64,000 bases of DNA, from positions 434,001-498,000 of the forward strand of contig NZ_FNHI01000002.1 of the NCBI RefSeq assembly GCF_900103455.1, given 5' to 3'. Each line of letters begins with the position of its first letter. Positions within the stretch are counted from its first letter, which is position 1. This document shows positions 43,944 to 53,092 of this stretch, piece by piece. The notes under the pieces were generated by a model. It made no database searches, was not told the DNA's origin, and saw nothing but the letters and a program-made list of their open reading frames with translations. Source of the stretch: Streptomyces wuyuanensis (GTDB lineage: Bacteria; Actinomycetota; Actinomycetes; Streptomycetales; Streptomycetaceae). The position numbers and the translations under genes are program-made.

Positions 43944-45131
43944 GTGTCTCGTCGGACGATGCCCCCGGTGCCGTTCGGCCAGTTCATCGTCAAGATGCAC
44001 GGCCGCTGCAATCTGGCCTGCCGCTACTGCTACCTGTACGCGGGCCCGGACCGGACCTGGCGCGACCGGCCGGCGGCCGCCCCGCCCCGCGTCCTGGACC
44101 GCACCGCGGCCCGGATCGCCGAGCACGCCGCCGCTCACGGCCTGGGCGGGCTCTCGCTCGTGCTGCACGGCGGCGAGCCGCTGCTCGCCGGCGCGGACCG
44201 GCTGGGCGCCTTCGCCTCCCTCGTGCGCGAACGGGTGCCGGAGGGCTGCACCGTCCGCGCGACCGTGCAGACCAACGCCACCCTGCTGACCGGCGCCCGC
44301 GCCGGCACCCTCGCCCGCCACGGCGTCCGCATCGGCATCAGCCTGGACGGCGGCCTCCCCGCCCACAACGCCCTGCGCACCGACCACGCGGGGCGGCCGT
44401 CCTGGCCCGCCGCGTCGCGGGGGGCGAGGCTCCTCGCCGAGCGCCATCCGGACGCGTACGCCGGCATCCTCACCGTCGTCGACCCGCGGACCGATCCGGT
44501 GGAGACGTACGAGTCCCTGCTGGACCTCGCGCCCCCGGCCCTCGACCTGTTGCTGCCGCACGGCAACTGGACCTCCCCACCGCCGGGGCACCCCGCGGCC
44601 GCGCCCGGGACGCCGCACCGGTTCCCCGACGCACCCACCCCTTACGGCGACTGGCTGGTCGCGGTCTTCGACCGCTGGTGGGGGGCCCGGCGGCGGGAGA
44701 CGCGGGTCCGGCTCTTCGAGGAGTGCCTGGCCCTGCTCCTGGGCCTGCCCGGCGCCACCGAGTCGCTCGGCCTCGACCCGGTCAACGCCGTGGTCGTGGA
44801 GACGGACGGGGCGATCGAGCAGGTCGACTCCCTGAAGTCCGCCTACGACGGCGCCGCCGCAACGGGCCTCGACGTCTTCCGGCACGCCTTCGACGCCGTC
44901 CTCGGCCACCCGGGGATGGCCGCCCGGCAGGCGGGCGCGGCGGCCCTCTCCGCCGAGTGCTGCGCCTGCCCGCTGCTGACGGTGTGCGGCGGCGGTCACT
45001 ACGCCCACCGCTACCGCGCGGGCGCCGGCTTCACCCACCCGTCCGTCTACTGCGCCGACCTCGAACGCCTCATCCGGCACGCGGCCGGCCGGCTGGCCGC
45101 GGCCGGCGCCGGCGCCGGAGCGGTCCGGTGA
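43944..45131 (+). CDS. fxsB: Radical SAM cyclophane-forming enzyme FxsB
   Basis: 395 residues. The [4Fe-4S]-SAM motif is C-N-L-A-C-R-Y-C-Y (about residue 22), with G-G-E-P-L-L and a V-Q-T-N-A-T-L-L strand following. The C-terminal Cys cluster (A-E-C-C-A-C-P-L-L-T-V-C-G-G-G-H-Y, then Y-C-A-D-L) matches the SPASM-like auxiliary cluster region of peptide-modifying enzymes. It should act on the FxsA core. A GTG start (V-S-R-R-T-M-P-P-V-P-F) is preferred over an ATG five codons later because of the upstream GGGGGT. Its stop overlaps the next start (GTGA). Confidence 0.9.
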   Translation: MSRRTMPPVPFGQFIVKMHGRCNLACRYCYLYAGPDRTWRDRPAAAPPRVLDRTAARIAEHAAAHGLGGLSLVLHGGEPLLAGADRLGAFASLVRERVPEGCTVRATVQTNATLLTGARAGTLARHGVRIGISLDGGLPAHNALRTDHAGRPSWPAASRGARLLAERHPDAYAGILTVVDPRTDPVETYESLLDLAPPALDLLLPHGNWTSPPPGHPAAAPGTPHRFPDAPTPYGDWLVAVFDRWWGARRRETRVRLFEECLALLLGLPGATESLGLDPVNAVVVETDGAIEQVDSLKSAYDGAAATGLDVFRHAFDAVLGHPGMAARQAGAAALSAECCACPLLTVCGGGHYAHRYRAGAGFTHPSVYCADLERLIRHAAGRLAAAGAGAGAVR

Positions 45132-46513
45132 GGGCGCCCGTCCCCGGGCGGACCCTTCGGGAACTCGGCCGCACCGAAGGCGGCCACGAGGCACTCGGAC
45201 TGCTCGTACGGGACCAGCACACCCGCCGGATGGTGCTGCTGCGCGCGCTCCTGGACGCGGCGGAGTCGGCACCCGCCGCATCCGGGCGACGGGCTGCCGC
45301 GCGGATGCGGGACGCCTGGGCACTGCTGGAGGCCGCCGAGCGCAAGGACCGGGAGGCCGTGCGCGGTCTGCTGCTCTACCCGCTGACCGGGCCCTGGGCC
45401 CAGCGCTGCCTGTACGGGCTCACCGCGCCCGGACCGGCGCCCCGCCCGGGCGCGGGACTCGACCACTTCGGGGCCCTCGCCGCCGCGGCCGCGGTCCGCG
45501 CCGGGCTGCCCTTCACCACCCGGCTCCCGCCCCGGGACGGGACGCTGGTGCTTCCGCTCCTGGGCGCCTTGCGCGTGCCCGGCCCGGAGCCGGTGGAGAT
45601 CGCCTTCGACGGCGAGGAGTTGACGTTCGGAGCAGGCTGGGGGAGCCGGGTGGCGGTACGAAGGGCCGCCGACGGGACCGCGCACTGCGGCGATCCGCGC
45701 TGGCAGTCCGTGTTCTCGCTGCCCGCCGTCCTGCCCGGCTCCCACCCCGTGCCGCTCGACGACCTCCACCCGTACCGCACCGAGGGTGGCGGGCTGGAGC
45801 GGCACGGGCTCAGCTCGGGGGCCGCGCTCGACGACGGCGAACGCAAGGCGTGGGCGGAGTCCTGGTCCGGGATCGAGCCCCTGCTGCGGATCGGCGGCGA
45901 GCACCGCACCGCGGAGGCGGCCGTACTGCTCCGCTGCCTCGTGCCGCTCGCCCCGCCGCCCGGCTCCGGCCCCACCGGCGGGAGCGCGTCGCACTGCAGT
46001 GGCACCCGGCGCGAGGCCTTCGGGGCCGTCCTCAGCAGCAAGCCGTCCACGCCCGCGTACTTCGCCGCGACGCTCGTCCACGAGCTCCAGCACACCAAAC
46101 TGGCGGCGCTGTGCGCGCTCGCCCCGCTGCACCACGAGGACGCCGCACCGCGGCACTTCGCTCCCTGGCGATCGGACCCGCGGCCGTTCGACGGCCTGCT
46201 GCAGGGCGCGTACTCGCACATCGCGCTGGCCGACTACTGGCAGCGGTTCGCGCTCGGCGCCCGGAACTCCGCACACCGCGACCTCGCCTGGGCGGAGCAC
46301 GCGCGTTGCCGCGAACAGGTCGGCGCGGTGCTCCCCGTCCTCGCGGGCTCCGGGGCACTCACCCGCGAAGGGCGCACCGTGGTCAACGAGATGATCGCGC
46401 TCTACGACCATCTGGCTGATCAGCCGCCCCCTTTCGGGCACTTGGCGAGGGCGGCGGCATATGTCGACACCGCGCGCGTGATCTGGTGCCAGCGAAACGG
46501 AACGCAGCGGTGA
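45128..46513 (+). CDS. fxsBH: HExxH-motif peptide modification protein FxsBH
   Basis: 461 residues. The only strong motif is V-H-E-L-Q-H-T-K at 317-324 (His318, Glu319, His322), a zinc-metalloprotease-like signature. D-D-L-H-P-Y near 215 and W-R-S-D-P-R-P near 343 recur in remembered family members. In FxS loci this domain is fused to or encoded beside FxsB; here it is a separate, translationally coupled gene. It may cleave the leader or modify the peptide after cyclisation. Which of these is not known. Confidence 0.85.
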   Translation: MRAPVPGRTLRELGRTEGGHEALGLLVRDQHTRRMVLLRALLDAAESAPAASGRRAAARMRDAWALLEAAERKDREAVRGLLLYPLTGPWAQRCLYGLTAPGPAPRPGAGLDHFGALAAAAAVRAGLPFTTRLPPRDGTLVLPLLGALRVPGPEPVEIAFDGEELTFGAGWGSRVAVRRAADGTAHCGDPRWQSVFSLPAVLPGSHPVPLDDLHPYRTEGGGLERHGLSSGAALDDGERKAWAESWSGIEPLLRIGGEHRTAEAAVLLRCLVPLAPPPGSGPTGGSASHCSGTRREAFGAVLSSKPSTPAYFAATLVHELQHTKLAALCALAPLHHEDAAPRHFAPWRSDPRPFDGLLQGAYSHIALADYWQRFALGARNSAHRDLAWAEHARCREQVGAVLPVLAGSGALTREGRTVVNEMIALYDHLADQPPPFGHLARAAAYVDTARVIWCQRNGTQR

Positions 46514-46568
46514 CACCACGTTCCGTTGTATGTTCGTATGGAATGTCACGGAGCAGGGAGACGGTTGA

Positions 46569-49562
46569 ATGCCCGCAGCGCGCAAGCCCGTTGGAGCGAC
46601 CGGGACAGAGACCGTCACGATCAGTTTCGCGGGATTCAACCGCGCCTGGGCCGCCTGGGTCGGCGACCGGCTCGAACGGCGCGGCATGCGCGTGGTGTTC
46701 CAGCGCTGGGACCCGCCCGTGCAGACCCCGCTCGAGGAGAACCTGCGGGACCTGATGCTCGCCCCCGGCCGGATCCTCGTCCTGCTCAGCGACTGGTACT
46801 TCCAGCTGGGCCCGCGCAGCCACGCGGAGTGGAACCGGGCGCTGCGCGACGTCGTCGCCGCCGAGCCCGACCGGTTCGCCGCCGTCTCCATCACCACCTC
46901 CACGCTGCCCGCCGCCACCGCCGTGTTCGCCGCCGCCGACCTCACCAACGTCGGCGCCGACGAGGCCGAGCGCCGGCTGCTGGCCCGGCTGGACCTGCCC
47001 GCCGAGCCGGTCGCTCCGGCCGGCGGCCGGCCGGGCCCCCGCTACCCGGCCGACACCCCCGAGGTGTGGGGCGGCGTCCCGCGCCGCAACACCCGTTTCA
47101 CCGGCCGCGAGAGCCTGCTCAACTCCGCCTACCACGCCCTCCAGGACGCCGGCCCCGGCGCCGGAGTGGTGACCCTGCACGGCATGTCGGGTGTCGGCAA
47201 GACCCAGCTCGCCGCCGAGTACGTGTACCGCTTCGGCTCCGAGTACGACGTCGTGTGGTGGGTCTCCGCCGAGAAGCGCGTCACCTACCGCCAGAAGCTC
47301 GCCGAACTCGCCCCGGCCCTGGGTCTTTCCACCGGTGCCGAGTACGGTGAGCGGCTGCGCGCCGTGCGCGACGCCCTGCGTCGCGGCGAGCCGTACCAGC
47401 GCTGGCTGCTCGTCCTGGACGGGGCGGACGAGCCGGAGCACATCTGGGACCTGGTGCCGACCGGCCCCGGCCACGTCCTGATCACCTCCCGCAACCCGGA
47501 GTGGAGCGAGCACAACAGCAATCTGCTGGAGGTGCAGGTCTACGACCGCGAGGAGTCGGTCGCCTTCATCCGCCGCCGCGCCCCCCGGCTGACCCACACC
47601 GAGGCCGATCAGCTCGCGGCGGCCCTGGAGGACCTGCCGCTCCTCCTCGACCAGACGGCGGGCTGGCTCAACGACTCCGACATGTCGGTGGACGAGTACA
47701 TTGAGCTCCTCGAAGGCGGCATCGACCAGGACGTCGTGAAGGTCTCCGCCGACTTCCCGCTGGCCTTCCAGACGGCGTGGTCGATACTGCTGAACAAGCT
47801 CCGCGAGACCGTCCCGGAGTCCGTCGACCTGCTGCGCCTGTGCACCTTCTTCGCCCCCGGCTCCGTACCCGTGCGGCTGCTCAAGGAGATGCCGTCCGGA
47901 ACCATGCCCGAGTCCCTGTCGGGGCTGATGAACGACCCGCTGCTGTGGAACCGGGCGATCGCCCAGCTGCGCCAGTACTCGGTGGTGCGGCTGGAGTCGC
48001 ACGAGTCCCTGGCGGACGAGGCGTCCACCTCCGGGGAGTCGCTGTACCTGCACCGGATGGTCCACCAGATCGTCCGCAAGGACATGCCCGAGCGGAACGC
48101 GGCCGAGTTCGTCGAGGTCGTCCGCCGCGCCCTCGCCGGCGCCGACCCGGGACGCCCGACCGACACCCGGCTCTGGCCGCGGTACGCGGAGATCACCCCG
48201 CACCTCAAGTACGCCGACGCCCTGGCCAGTGAGGACCCGGCGGTCCACACCCTGGTCCTCAACTGCCTCCGCTACATGTACCTGTCCGGCGAGTACCGCG
48301 CCGGCATCAAGCTCGGCGAACGCGCCATGGCCGCCTGGCGCGCCCTCCTCGGCGAGACGCACCCGAGGATCTGGGACCTCAGCTACCACTACGCGAACCT
48401 GCTGCGCGCCGTCGGCGACTACGCGGGCACGGAGGCCATCGAGCGGGCCGCCGCGGACCATCTGCGCAACGAGCGCGGCCCGGACGACCTGGAGCACCTC
48501 CGTGCGGCCGGCGGTCTGGCGGCCGATCTGCGCGGGCTCGGGCGGTACGAGGAGGCACTGGAGCTGTCACAGTGGATCCTCGACGCCTACCGCGAACTCC
48601 TTGGCGAGCAGGACTCCCGGACCCTCAACGCCCAGAACAACATGGCGATGTCCCTGCGCCTGCTCGGCCGTTACGGCGAGTCCCTGGAGCTGAACCGCCG
48701 CACCCTGGAGGCGCGCAGGCAGCTGCTGCGCCCCCGGCACAACTGGACGCTCTACTCGGAGATCAACTACGCCACGGACCTGCGTCTCCTCGGCCGCTAC
48801 CACGAGGCCGAGTCCCTCCAGGCGCAGAGCGTCCGTGTGCACCGGCTCGTCCTGGGCCGGGACAACCCGCAGACCCTGCGGGCCGAACACAATCTGGCCC
48901 TGTGCCACTACCGCATGGGCGAGCGCGCCAAGGCCGAGGAGATGTTCACCCGGATCCTGGAGCGTGCGGAGCGCGTGCTCGGCGAAGCCGATCCGCTGAC
49001 CGTGATGTTCTCCGCGAGCCAGTGCTGCTTCGCCCGGGAGCACGGCGACATCGACCAGGCCAGGGACATAAGCGCACGGGTCGTCGCCATCTACTCCGAG
49101 ATGCTCGGCGAGGGCCATCCGTACGTCGCCGGGACCCGGGGGAACCACGCCCTCGTCCTGCGCAACGTCGGCGACCGGGAGCAGGCCCACGTGCTCGTCG
49201 AGGAGGCCCTCGGCGACATGACGCGGGCCGTCGGCGAGAACCACCCCTGGACGCTCGGCTGCGCCGTCAACGCCTCCGCGCTGCGCAATCTGGTGGGTGA
49301 CCCCGAAGGCGCCGCCGAACTGACCCGCGTCACCATCGACCGGGCGGTCGAGGCACTGGGCCGCACCCATCCGCTGACGCTGTCCTCCCGGATCGCCCAC
49401 GCGGCCGATCTGCGCGCCCTGAGGGACCGGCAGCGTGCCGACAAGATCGAGTCGGAGGCGCTCGGGGACCTCGCCGCGACGCTGGGTCCCCAGCACGTCC
49501 ACACGGTCTCGGCCCGCTCTCGCAACCGGCCTTACTGGGACTTCGAACCGCAGACCATCTGA
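46569..49562 (+). CDS. fxsT: TIR / NB-ARC / TPR protein FxsT
   Basis: 997 residues. A TIR-like domain (15-140) has V-T-I-S-F-A-G-F, P-L-E-E-N-L and the acidic H-A-E-W motif at the position of the NADase glutamate. An NB-ARC/STAND module follows: Walker A G-M-S-G-V-G-K-T-Q (205-213), Walker B W-L-L-V-L-D (279-284), and G-H-V-L-I-T-S-R. Helical TPR-type repeats fill about 560-985. It resembles immune sensors: the TPR arm senses, the NTPase switches, the TIR may cleave NAD or signal. It is last in the block, with its own 55-bp upstream gap and followed by a strong terminator. Confidence 0.9.
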   Translation: MPAARKPVGATGTETVTISFAGFNRAWAAWVGDRLERRGMRVVFQRWDPPVQTPLEENLRDLMLAPGRILVLLSDWYFQLGPRSHAEWNRALRDVVAAEPDRFAAVSITTSTLPAATAVFAAADLTNVGADEAERRLLARLDLPAEPVAPAGGRPGPRYPADTPEVWGGVPRRNTRFTGRESLLNSAYHALQDAGPGAGVVTLHGMSGVGKTQLAAEYVYRFGSEYDVVWWVSAEKRVTYRQKLAELAPALGLSTGAEYGERLRAVRDALRRGEPYQRWLLVLDGADEPEHIWDLVPTGPGHVLITSRNPEWSEHNSNLLEVQVYDREESVAFIRRRAPRLTHTEADQLAAALEDLPLLLDQTAGWLNDSDMSVDEYIELLEGGIDQDVVKVSADFPLAFQTAWSILLNKLRETVPESVDLLRLCTFFAPGSVPVRLLKEMPSGTMPESLSGLMNDPLLWNRAIAQLRQYSVVRLESHESLADEASTSGESLYLHRMVHQIVRKDMPERNAAEFVEVVRRALAGADPGRPTDTRLWPRYAEITPHLKYADALASEDPAVHTLVLNCLRYMYLSGEYRAGIKLGERAMAAWRALLGETHPRIWDLSYHYANLLRAVGDYAGTEAIERAAADHLRNERGPDDLEHLRAAGGLAADLRGLGRYEEALELSQWILDAYRELLGEQDSRTLNAQNNMAMSLRLLGRYGESLELNRRTLEARRQLLRPRHNWTLYSEINYATDLRLLGRYHEAESLQAQSVRVHRLVLGRDNPQTLRAEHNLALCHYRMGERAKAEEMFTRILERAERVLGEADPLTVMFSASQCCFAREHGDIDQARDISARVVAIYSEMLGEGHPYVAGTRGNHALVLRNVGDREQAHVLVEEALGDMTRAVGENHPWTLGCAVNASALRNLVGDPEGAAELTRVTIDRAVEALGRTHPLTLSSRIAHAADLRALRDRQRADKIESEALGDLAATLGPQHVHTVSARSRNRPYWDFEPQTI

Positions 49563-49600
49563 TCCGGGGTTTCCGGGCCGGGAACCGCTCCGACAGCGGG

Positions 49601-49635
49601 AGGCCCGGCCCCGCGCGCACCGCGGGGCCGGGCCT
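49601..49635 (+). terminator. Terminator of the conflict-system block
   Basis: A perfect 15-bp stem (AGGCCCGGCCCCGCG and its complement) with a 5-nt loop followed by CTTTCC, 38 bp after the fxsT stop. Confidence 0.9.
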
Positions 49636-49691
49636 CTTTCCCCGGGACTTCAGGACTCCGGCCGCCGGTGCGGATGTGCCCCGGCGGAGCC

Positions 49692-49723
49692 GTTGCCGAC
49701 CGGCCGTCGGACCGGTCGGCAAC
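49692..49723 (-). terminator. Terminator of the FG-GAP gene
   Basis: A perfect 12-bp stem (GTTGCCGACCGG and its complement) with an 8-nt loop, 15 bp beyond the stop of the minus-strand gene. Confidence 0.85.
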
Positions 49724-49738
49724 GCCGCCCGTCCTGTG

Positions 49739-52700
49739 TCAGGAGATCGCCTTGATCGCCTGCCAGCCGCCGGCGCCGACGACAGAAGGAGTGCCGACCA
49801 GCCCGGTCCTGCGACCCGGCACGAACTCCAGCCCGGCGGTGGTGTTGGACGTGGTGGTCCACAGATCGGGCACGCCGTCCCCGTTGGAGTCACCGCTCGC
49901 TGTCACCAGAGGTCGCGTCGCCGTGGTCCAGCCGCTCGCGTACTGGGTGCGGCCGGAGCCGACACCCAGCGAGGCCGGATCGGTGCCGCCGTCCGGAACG
50001 CCGTCGCCGTCCGCGTCCCCCCTGCTCTTGCCGTGGTAGACCCAGAGGGCACCGGAGGAGTTGTCCCGGGCGACGAGGTCGACGAAGCCGTCGCCGTCCA
50101 CATCGCCGGGGGAAGCGAGCGTCATCGCGGCCCAGCCCGAGTTGCCGATCAGGTAGCCCGACTCGAGGGATCCGCCCGACCAGCCGGGAAGGAACCAGAG
50201 CTGGTCGCCTATGACCGCGACGAAGTCGGGGTTGTAGCTCTCCGTGTTCGGGGTGATGTCCCCGACGGAGACGATCTGCTTGACCGCCGAGGTGTCGGTG
50301 GGGACACCCGTCTCGTCGTCGGGGAAGACGTACACCTCCTGCTTGGTGTCCTCGGTGAACTCGCCCTGGCCGTTGTTCGGGTAGAGCCACAGCTTGCCGT
50401 CGGACTTGCGGGCGACGAGGTCCTCGTAGAAGTCCTCGGTCCAGTCACCGCGGTGGGTCATCAGCGCGTCCGACCAGCCGCCGCCCGACGAGAGGGGGAG
50501 GGCGTTCGCGACCGCGCCGTTGCCCGTACCGCCGTACAGCCGCAGATTGTCGGTGCCGTCCACCGCGAACATGTCGGGCAGGCCGTCGCCGTTGACATCA
50601 CCCGGCTTGTCCATCACACCGGGGCTCCTGACGTAGAACCGGTACGGATAGATCGGTCCCGCGTTCTTCCCGGCGTCGAAGGCCTGCACGTACAGGGTGT
50701 GCGGACCGGGAGTGAGCGGTGTCACCGTGATCTCGGCATCGCCTCCCGCGGTCGCGGGCTTGGCGGAGTTGTTCGGCGGCGTGCGGTCCAGGCCCCACTT
50801 GTACTCGGCGATGTCGCCGACGCCGTTGGCGCCCAGGATGAACTGACCGGGAGTGCGCGCGAGCGCACCCTCGGCGTTCTCCGGGTAGACGTCCTCCTTG
50901 GACTGCACGGTCGGCATCACCGACGGTGCGGTCGGGTCGAACCCGAAGCGGCAACCGGGAGCCCCCTGAGTGGGAGTCCAGTCGGAGGCGAAGCCCGCGT
51001 CGGCGACGTCTTCGACCTGGGCCTTCCACGAGAACTGGCCGTTGGAGGCGCCCTTGTGCTGATCGAGCAGCGCCTTGGGAACGATCACCCGGGCTGGCGC
51101 TCCCGCGGAGTTCTTGGCCGAGACCGTGACCTTGACCTTCTTGTCGAAGAACACGCCGGGCGCCACGTCGTGCTTGCCGGTCGCCCACAGATGGAACTGG
51201 ACGTTGACGTCACCGCCGTCCGGGTCCCAGACCTGGGCCGTGAGCGTCACATCCGTGTTGCCGAGTGTCACGTACGAGGAGCCGTTCCCGCACTCCGTCG
51301 CACTGACCTTGGTGCTCGGGATCGTGTCGAGCGCCCACGGCGCCTTCGGCGGACGGTTGAAGTCGACGATCAGCTTGGCGTCTGGCTTGAACTTCTTCCA
51401 GCTGTACGCGTCCTTGTTGTCCTCCGCGCTCTGCGGGGCGCGAAGACCGAAGGTGATGTTGGTCCACTTACTGGCGGCGGCCTTGACCGCCGCGTCCTTG
51501 GCGGTGAAGTCGACCGCTTTGTCCGGGCAGCCGAAGGACTCGTTGCCGTGTGCGTAGTTGCGGCTGTCCTGGCGAGTGGACCAGGACGGTTGCTTGTTCC
51601 ATGTGGTGGACGAGCTGATGGAGCCGGTCAGGTAGAGCTCGACGGGCTTCGCGGTGCAGGACCAGGAGTGCGTCTCGGTGATCTGGAACTGCGCGTCGAT
51701 CACCTTTACACCGGCCAGGAACTTGGAGTCGACCCGGAAGAACGACCGGGCGGTGCCGCCGGTCGAGCTCTCGTAGCCGACGCGGGCCTCGCTGGTGGTG
51801 CCGCCGTTCCAGCCGGTGCCGTTCCAGTAGCTGTTGTTGGGGTGCGGCTTGTAGGCGATGGTCCAGGCCTGGCGGGTGCCCGTCATCCGCGGGTCGATGT
51901 AGACCGGGTACGTGGTCCCGGGGTCGTCCAGCAGTTCCTGGTCGGGCGTCAGGGTGAGCTGGCCGCCCGCCACAGTGACCCCGACGTCCGCGCTGTTGGT
52001 GCCGGGCGTCAGATCGGTCGGGGTCTCCTCCTGCGCGGCGGCGGTGGCGGACGGCGCGGTCGTCGTCGCCGACAGCGTCCTCGCGGAGGCGGTTCGCGCC
52101 GCGGGCGCCGTGGCGGTCTGCGCCGCGGTCGAATCCTCCGAGCCGGAGGAGTCCCACATCCGCGGCGTCGACGTCGCGAACACGGTCTGCCCGACCGGGT
52201 TGACGGCGGTCAGAGTGCCGCTCGCGGCGTCCTTCCTGAGCGTCAGACCATCGGCCTTGAGGTCGAAGTCGATGGTGGCGAGCTCGGGATTGTCCGCCGC
52301 TGCGGCCGACTTGACGATCAGCGCCTGGCTGAAGCCGTCCACACCGGCGGCGACCGCGAGGTCGACACCCGGCAGCACCTCGCGGTACGTGGCGGTGGAG
52401 CCTTCGAGTTCCGGCTCGGGCAGCGGTTTCGGCCAGCTCAGGGAGATCTTCCGGCCCTGGTCGGTGAGGACCACGAGCGGGTCGGCGCCGCCGGCCGAGA
52501 AGGTCACGTTCCCCGCCGCGGCCCTGGGCGCGACACGCCCCCTGACCTCGGCCAGTGTGGTGTCGATCGGGGTCCAGGCGCCCTCGCGCTTCACGCGCTG
52601 CGGGACGGAGTGCTGGACACGGCGGAGGTTGCCGTTGGGCAGGGCGTACGTCTCGCTGGTCTCACTGCGCTCCGAGAGCACCTCGACCTGCTTGCCGGTC

Positions 52701-52885
52701 TCCTTGGCCTGCCGCAGGGCGTGTGCCTCCGAACCGGCCGGAGCGGAGGAGGTCTTGTCCTCGGCGGCGGCCGAGGAGGTGAGTCCGATCGGGGTGAGGC
52801 CAAGCGAGCCTCCGACGAGAGCGGCAACGAGCGCCGTGCGCGCGGTCCGTGTCGCCCCCCGTCTCCACGCACCTATCTCTGACAT
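49739..52885 (-). CDS. Secreted DNRLRE / FG-GAP repeat protein
   Basis: 1048 residues. A signal peptide (1-37, R-R-G-A-T-R-T-A-R-T-A-L-V-A-A-L-V-G-G) precedes a region found in RHS-associated wall proteins. A DNRLRE-type domain (about 370-530: A-R-V-G-Y-E-S-S...F-R-V-D) follows. The C-terminal third has Ca-binding FG-GAP/VCBS repeats (D-V-N-G-D-G-L-P-D, D-V-D-G-D-G-F-V-D, D-S-N-G-D-G-V-P-D). It is probably a large extracellular structural or delivery partner of the divergent RHS toxin, a pairing common in Streptomyces. Start: ATG with GGGGGT upstream, 207 bp from the toxin start. Confidence 0.87.
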   Translation of the reverse strand: MSEIGAWRRGATRTARTALVAALVGGSLGLTPIGLTSSAAAEDKTSSAPAGSEAHALRQAKETGKQVEVLSERSETSETYALPNGNLRRVQHSVPQRVKREGAWTPIDTTLAEVRGRVAPRAAAGNVTFSAGGADPLVVLTDQGRKISLSWPKPLPEPELEGSTATYREVLPGVDLAVAAGVDGFSQALIVKSAAAADNPELATIDFDLKADGLTLRKDAASGTLTAVNPVGQTVFATSTPRMWDSSGSEDSTAAQTATAPAARTASARTLSATTTAPSATAAAQEETPTDLTPGTNSADVGVTVAGGQLTLTPDQELLDDPGTTYPVYIDPRMTGTRQAWTIAYKPHPNNSYWNGTGWNGGTTSEARVGYESSTGGTARSFFRVDSKFLAGVKVIDAQFQITETHSWSCTAKPVELYLTGSISSSTTWNKQPSWSTRQDSRNYAHGNESFGCPDKAVDFTAKDAAVKAAASKWTNITFGLRAPQSAEDNKDAYSWKKFKPDAKLIVDFNRPPKAPWALDTIPSTKVSATECGNGSSYVTLGNTDVTLTAQVWDPDGGDVNVQFHLWATGKHDVAPGVFFDKKVKVTVSAKNSAGAPARVIVPKALLDQHKGASNGQFSWKAQVEDVADAGFASDWTPTQGAPGCRFGFDPTAPSVMPTVQSKEDVYPENAEGALARTPGQFILGANGVGDIAEYKWGLDRTPPNNSAKPATAGGDAEITVTPLTPGPHTLYVQAFDAGKNAGPIYPYRFYVRSPGVMDKPGDVNGDGLPDMFAVDGTDNLRLYGGTGNGAVANALPLSSGGGWSDALMTHRGDWTEDFYEDLVARKSDGKLWLYPNNGQGEFTEDTKQEVYVFPDDETGVPTDTSAVKQIVSVGDITPNTESYNPDFVAVIGDQLWFLPGWSGGSLESGYLIGNSGWAAMTLASPGDVDGDGFVDLVARDNSSGALWVYHGKSRGDADGDGVPDGGTDPASLGVGSGRTQYASGWTTATRPLVTASGDSNGDGVPDLWTTTSNTTAGLEFVPGRRTGLVGTPSVVGAGGWQAIKAIS

Positions 52886-53059
52886 GTAGTTGAACCCCCC
52901 AGGTCCGTTCAGTCGTGAAGTCGATCTCAAGCGACTCCGGCGGAACAGTACACGGGACCTGACGACAGGGTTTTGCCTACTTGTGGCGAAACGAGGGGTT
53001 GTGTCATTGCAAAGGACTGTGTTGCAGGCAGAGATCTCGCGCCTTAGGGTCACGTCGAT

Positions 53060-53073
53060 CAACTGTTCAGTTG
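53060..53073. promoter_or_regulatory. CAACTG-TT-CAGTTG dyad in the toxin/FG-GAP promoter gap
   Basis: A perfect 6-bp dyad with 2-bp spacer lies just upstream of TAGGGT (53076-53081), a -10 candidate for the RHS gene (GTG 53093). It may be an operator for one or both divergent genes. Confidence 0.45.
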
Positions 53074-53092
53074 CGTAGGGTGGGGGTAGCTC

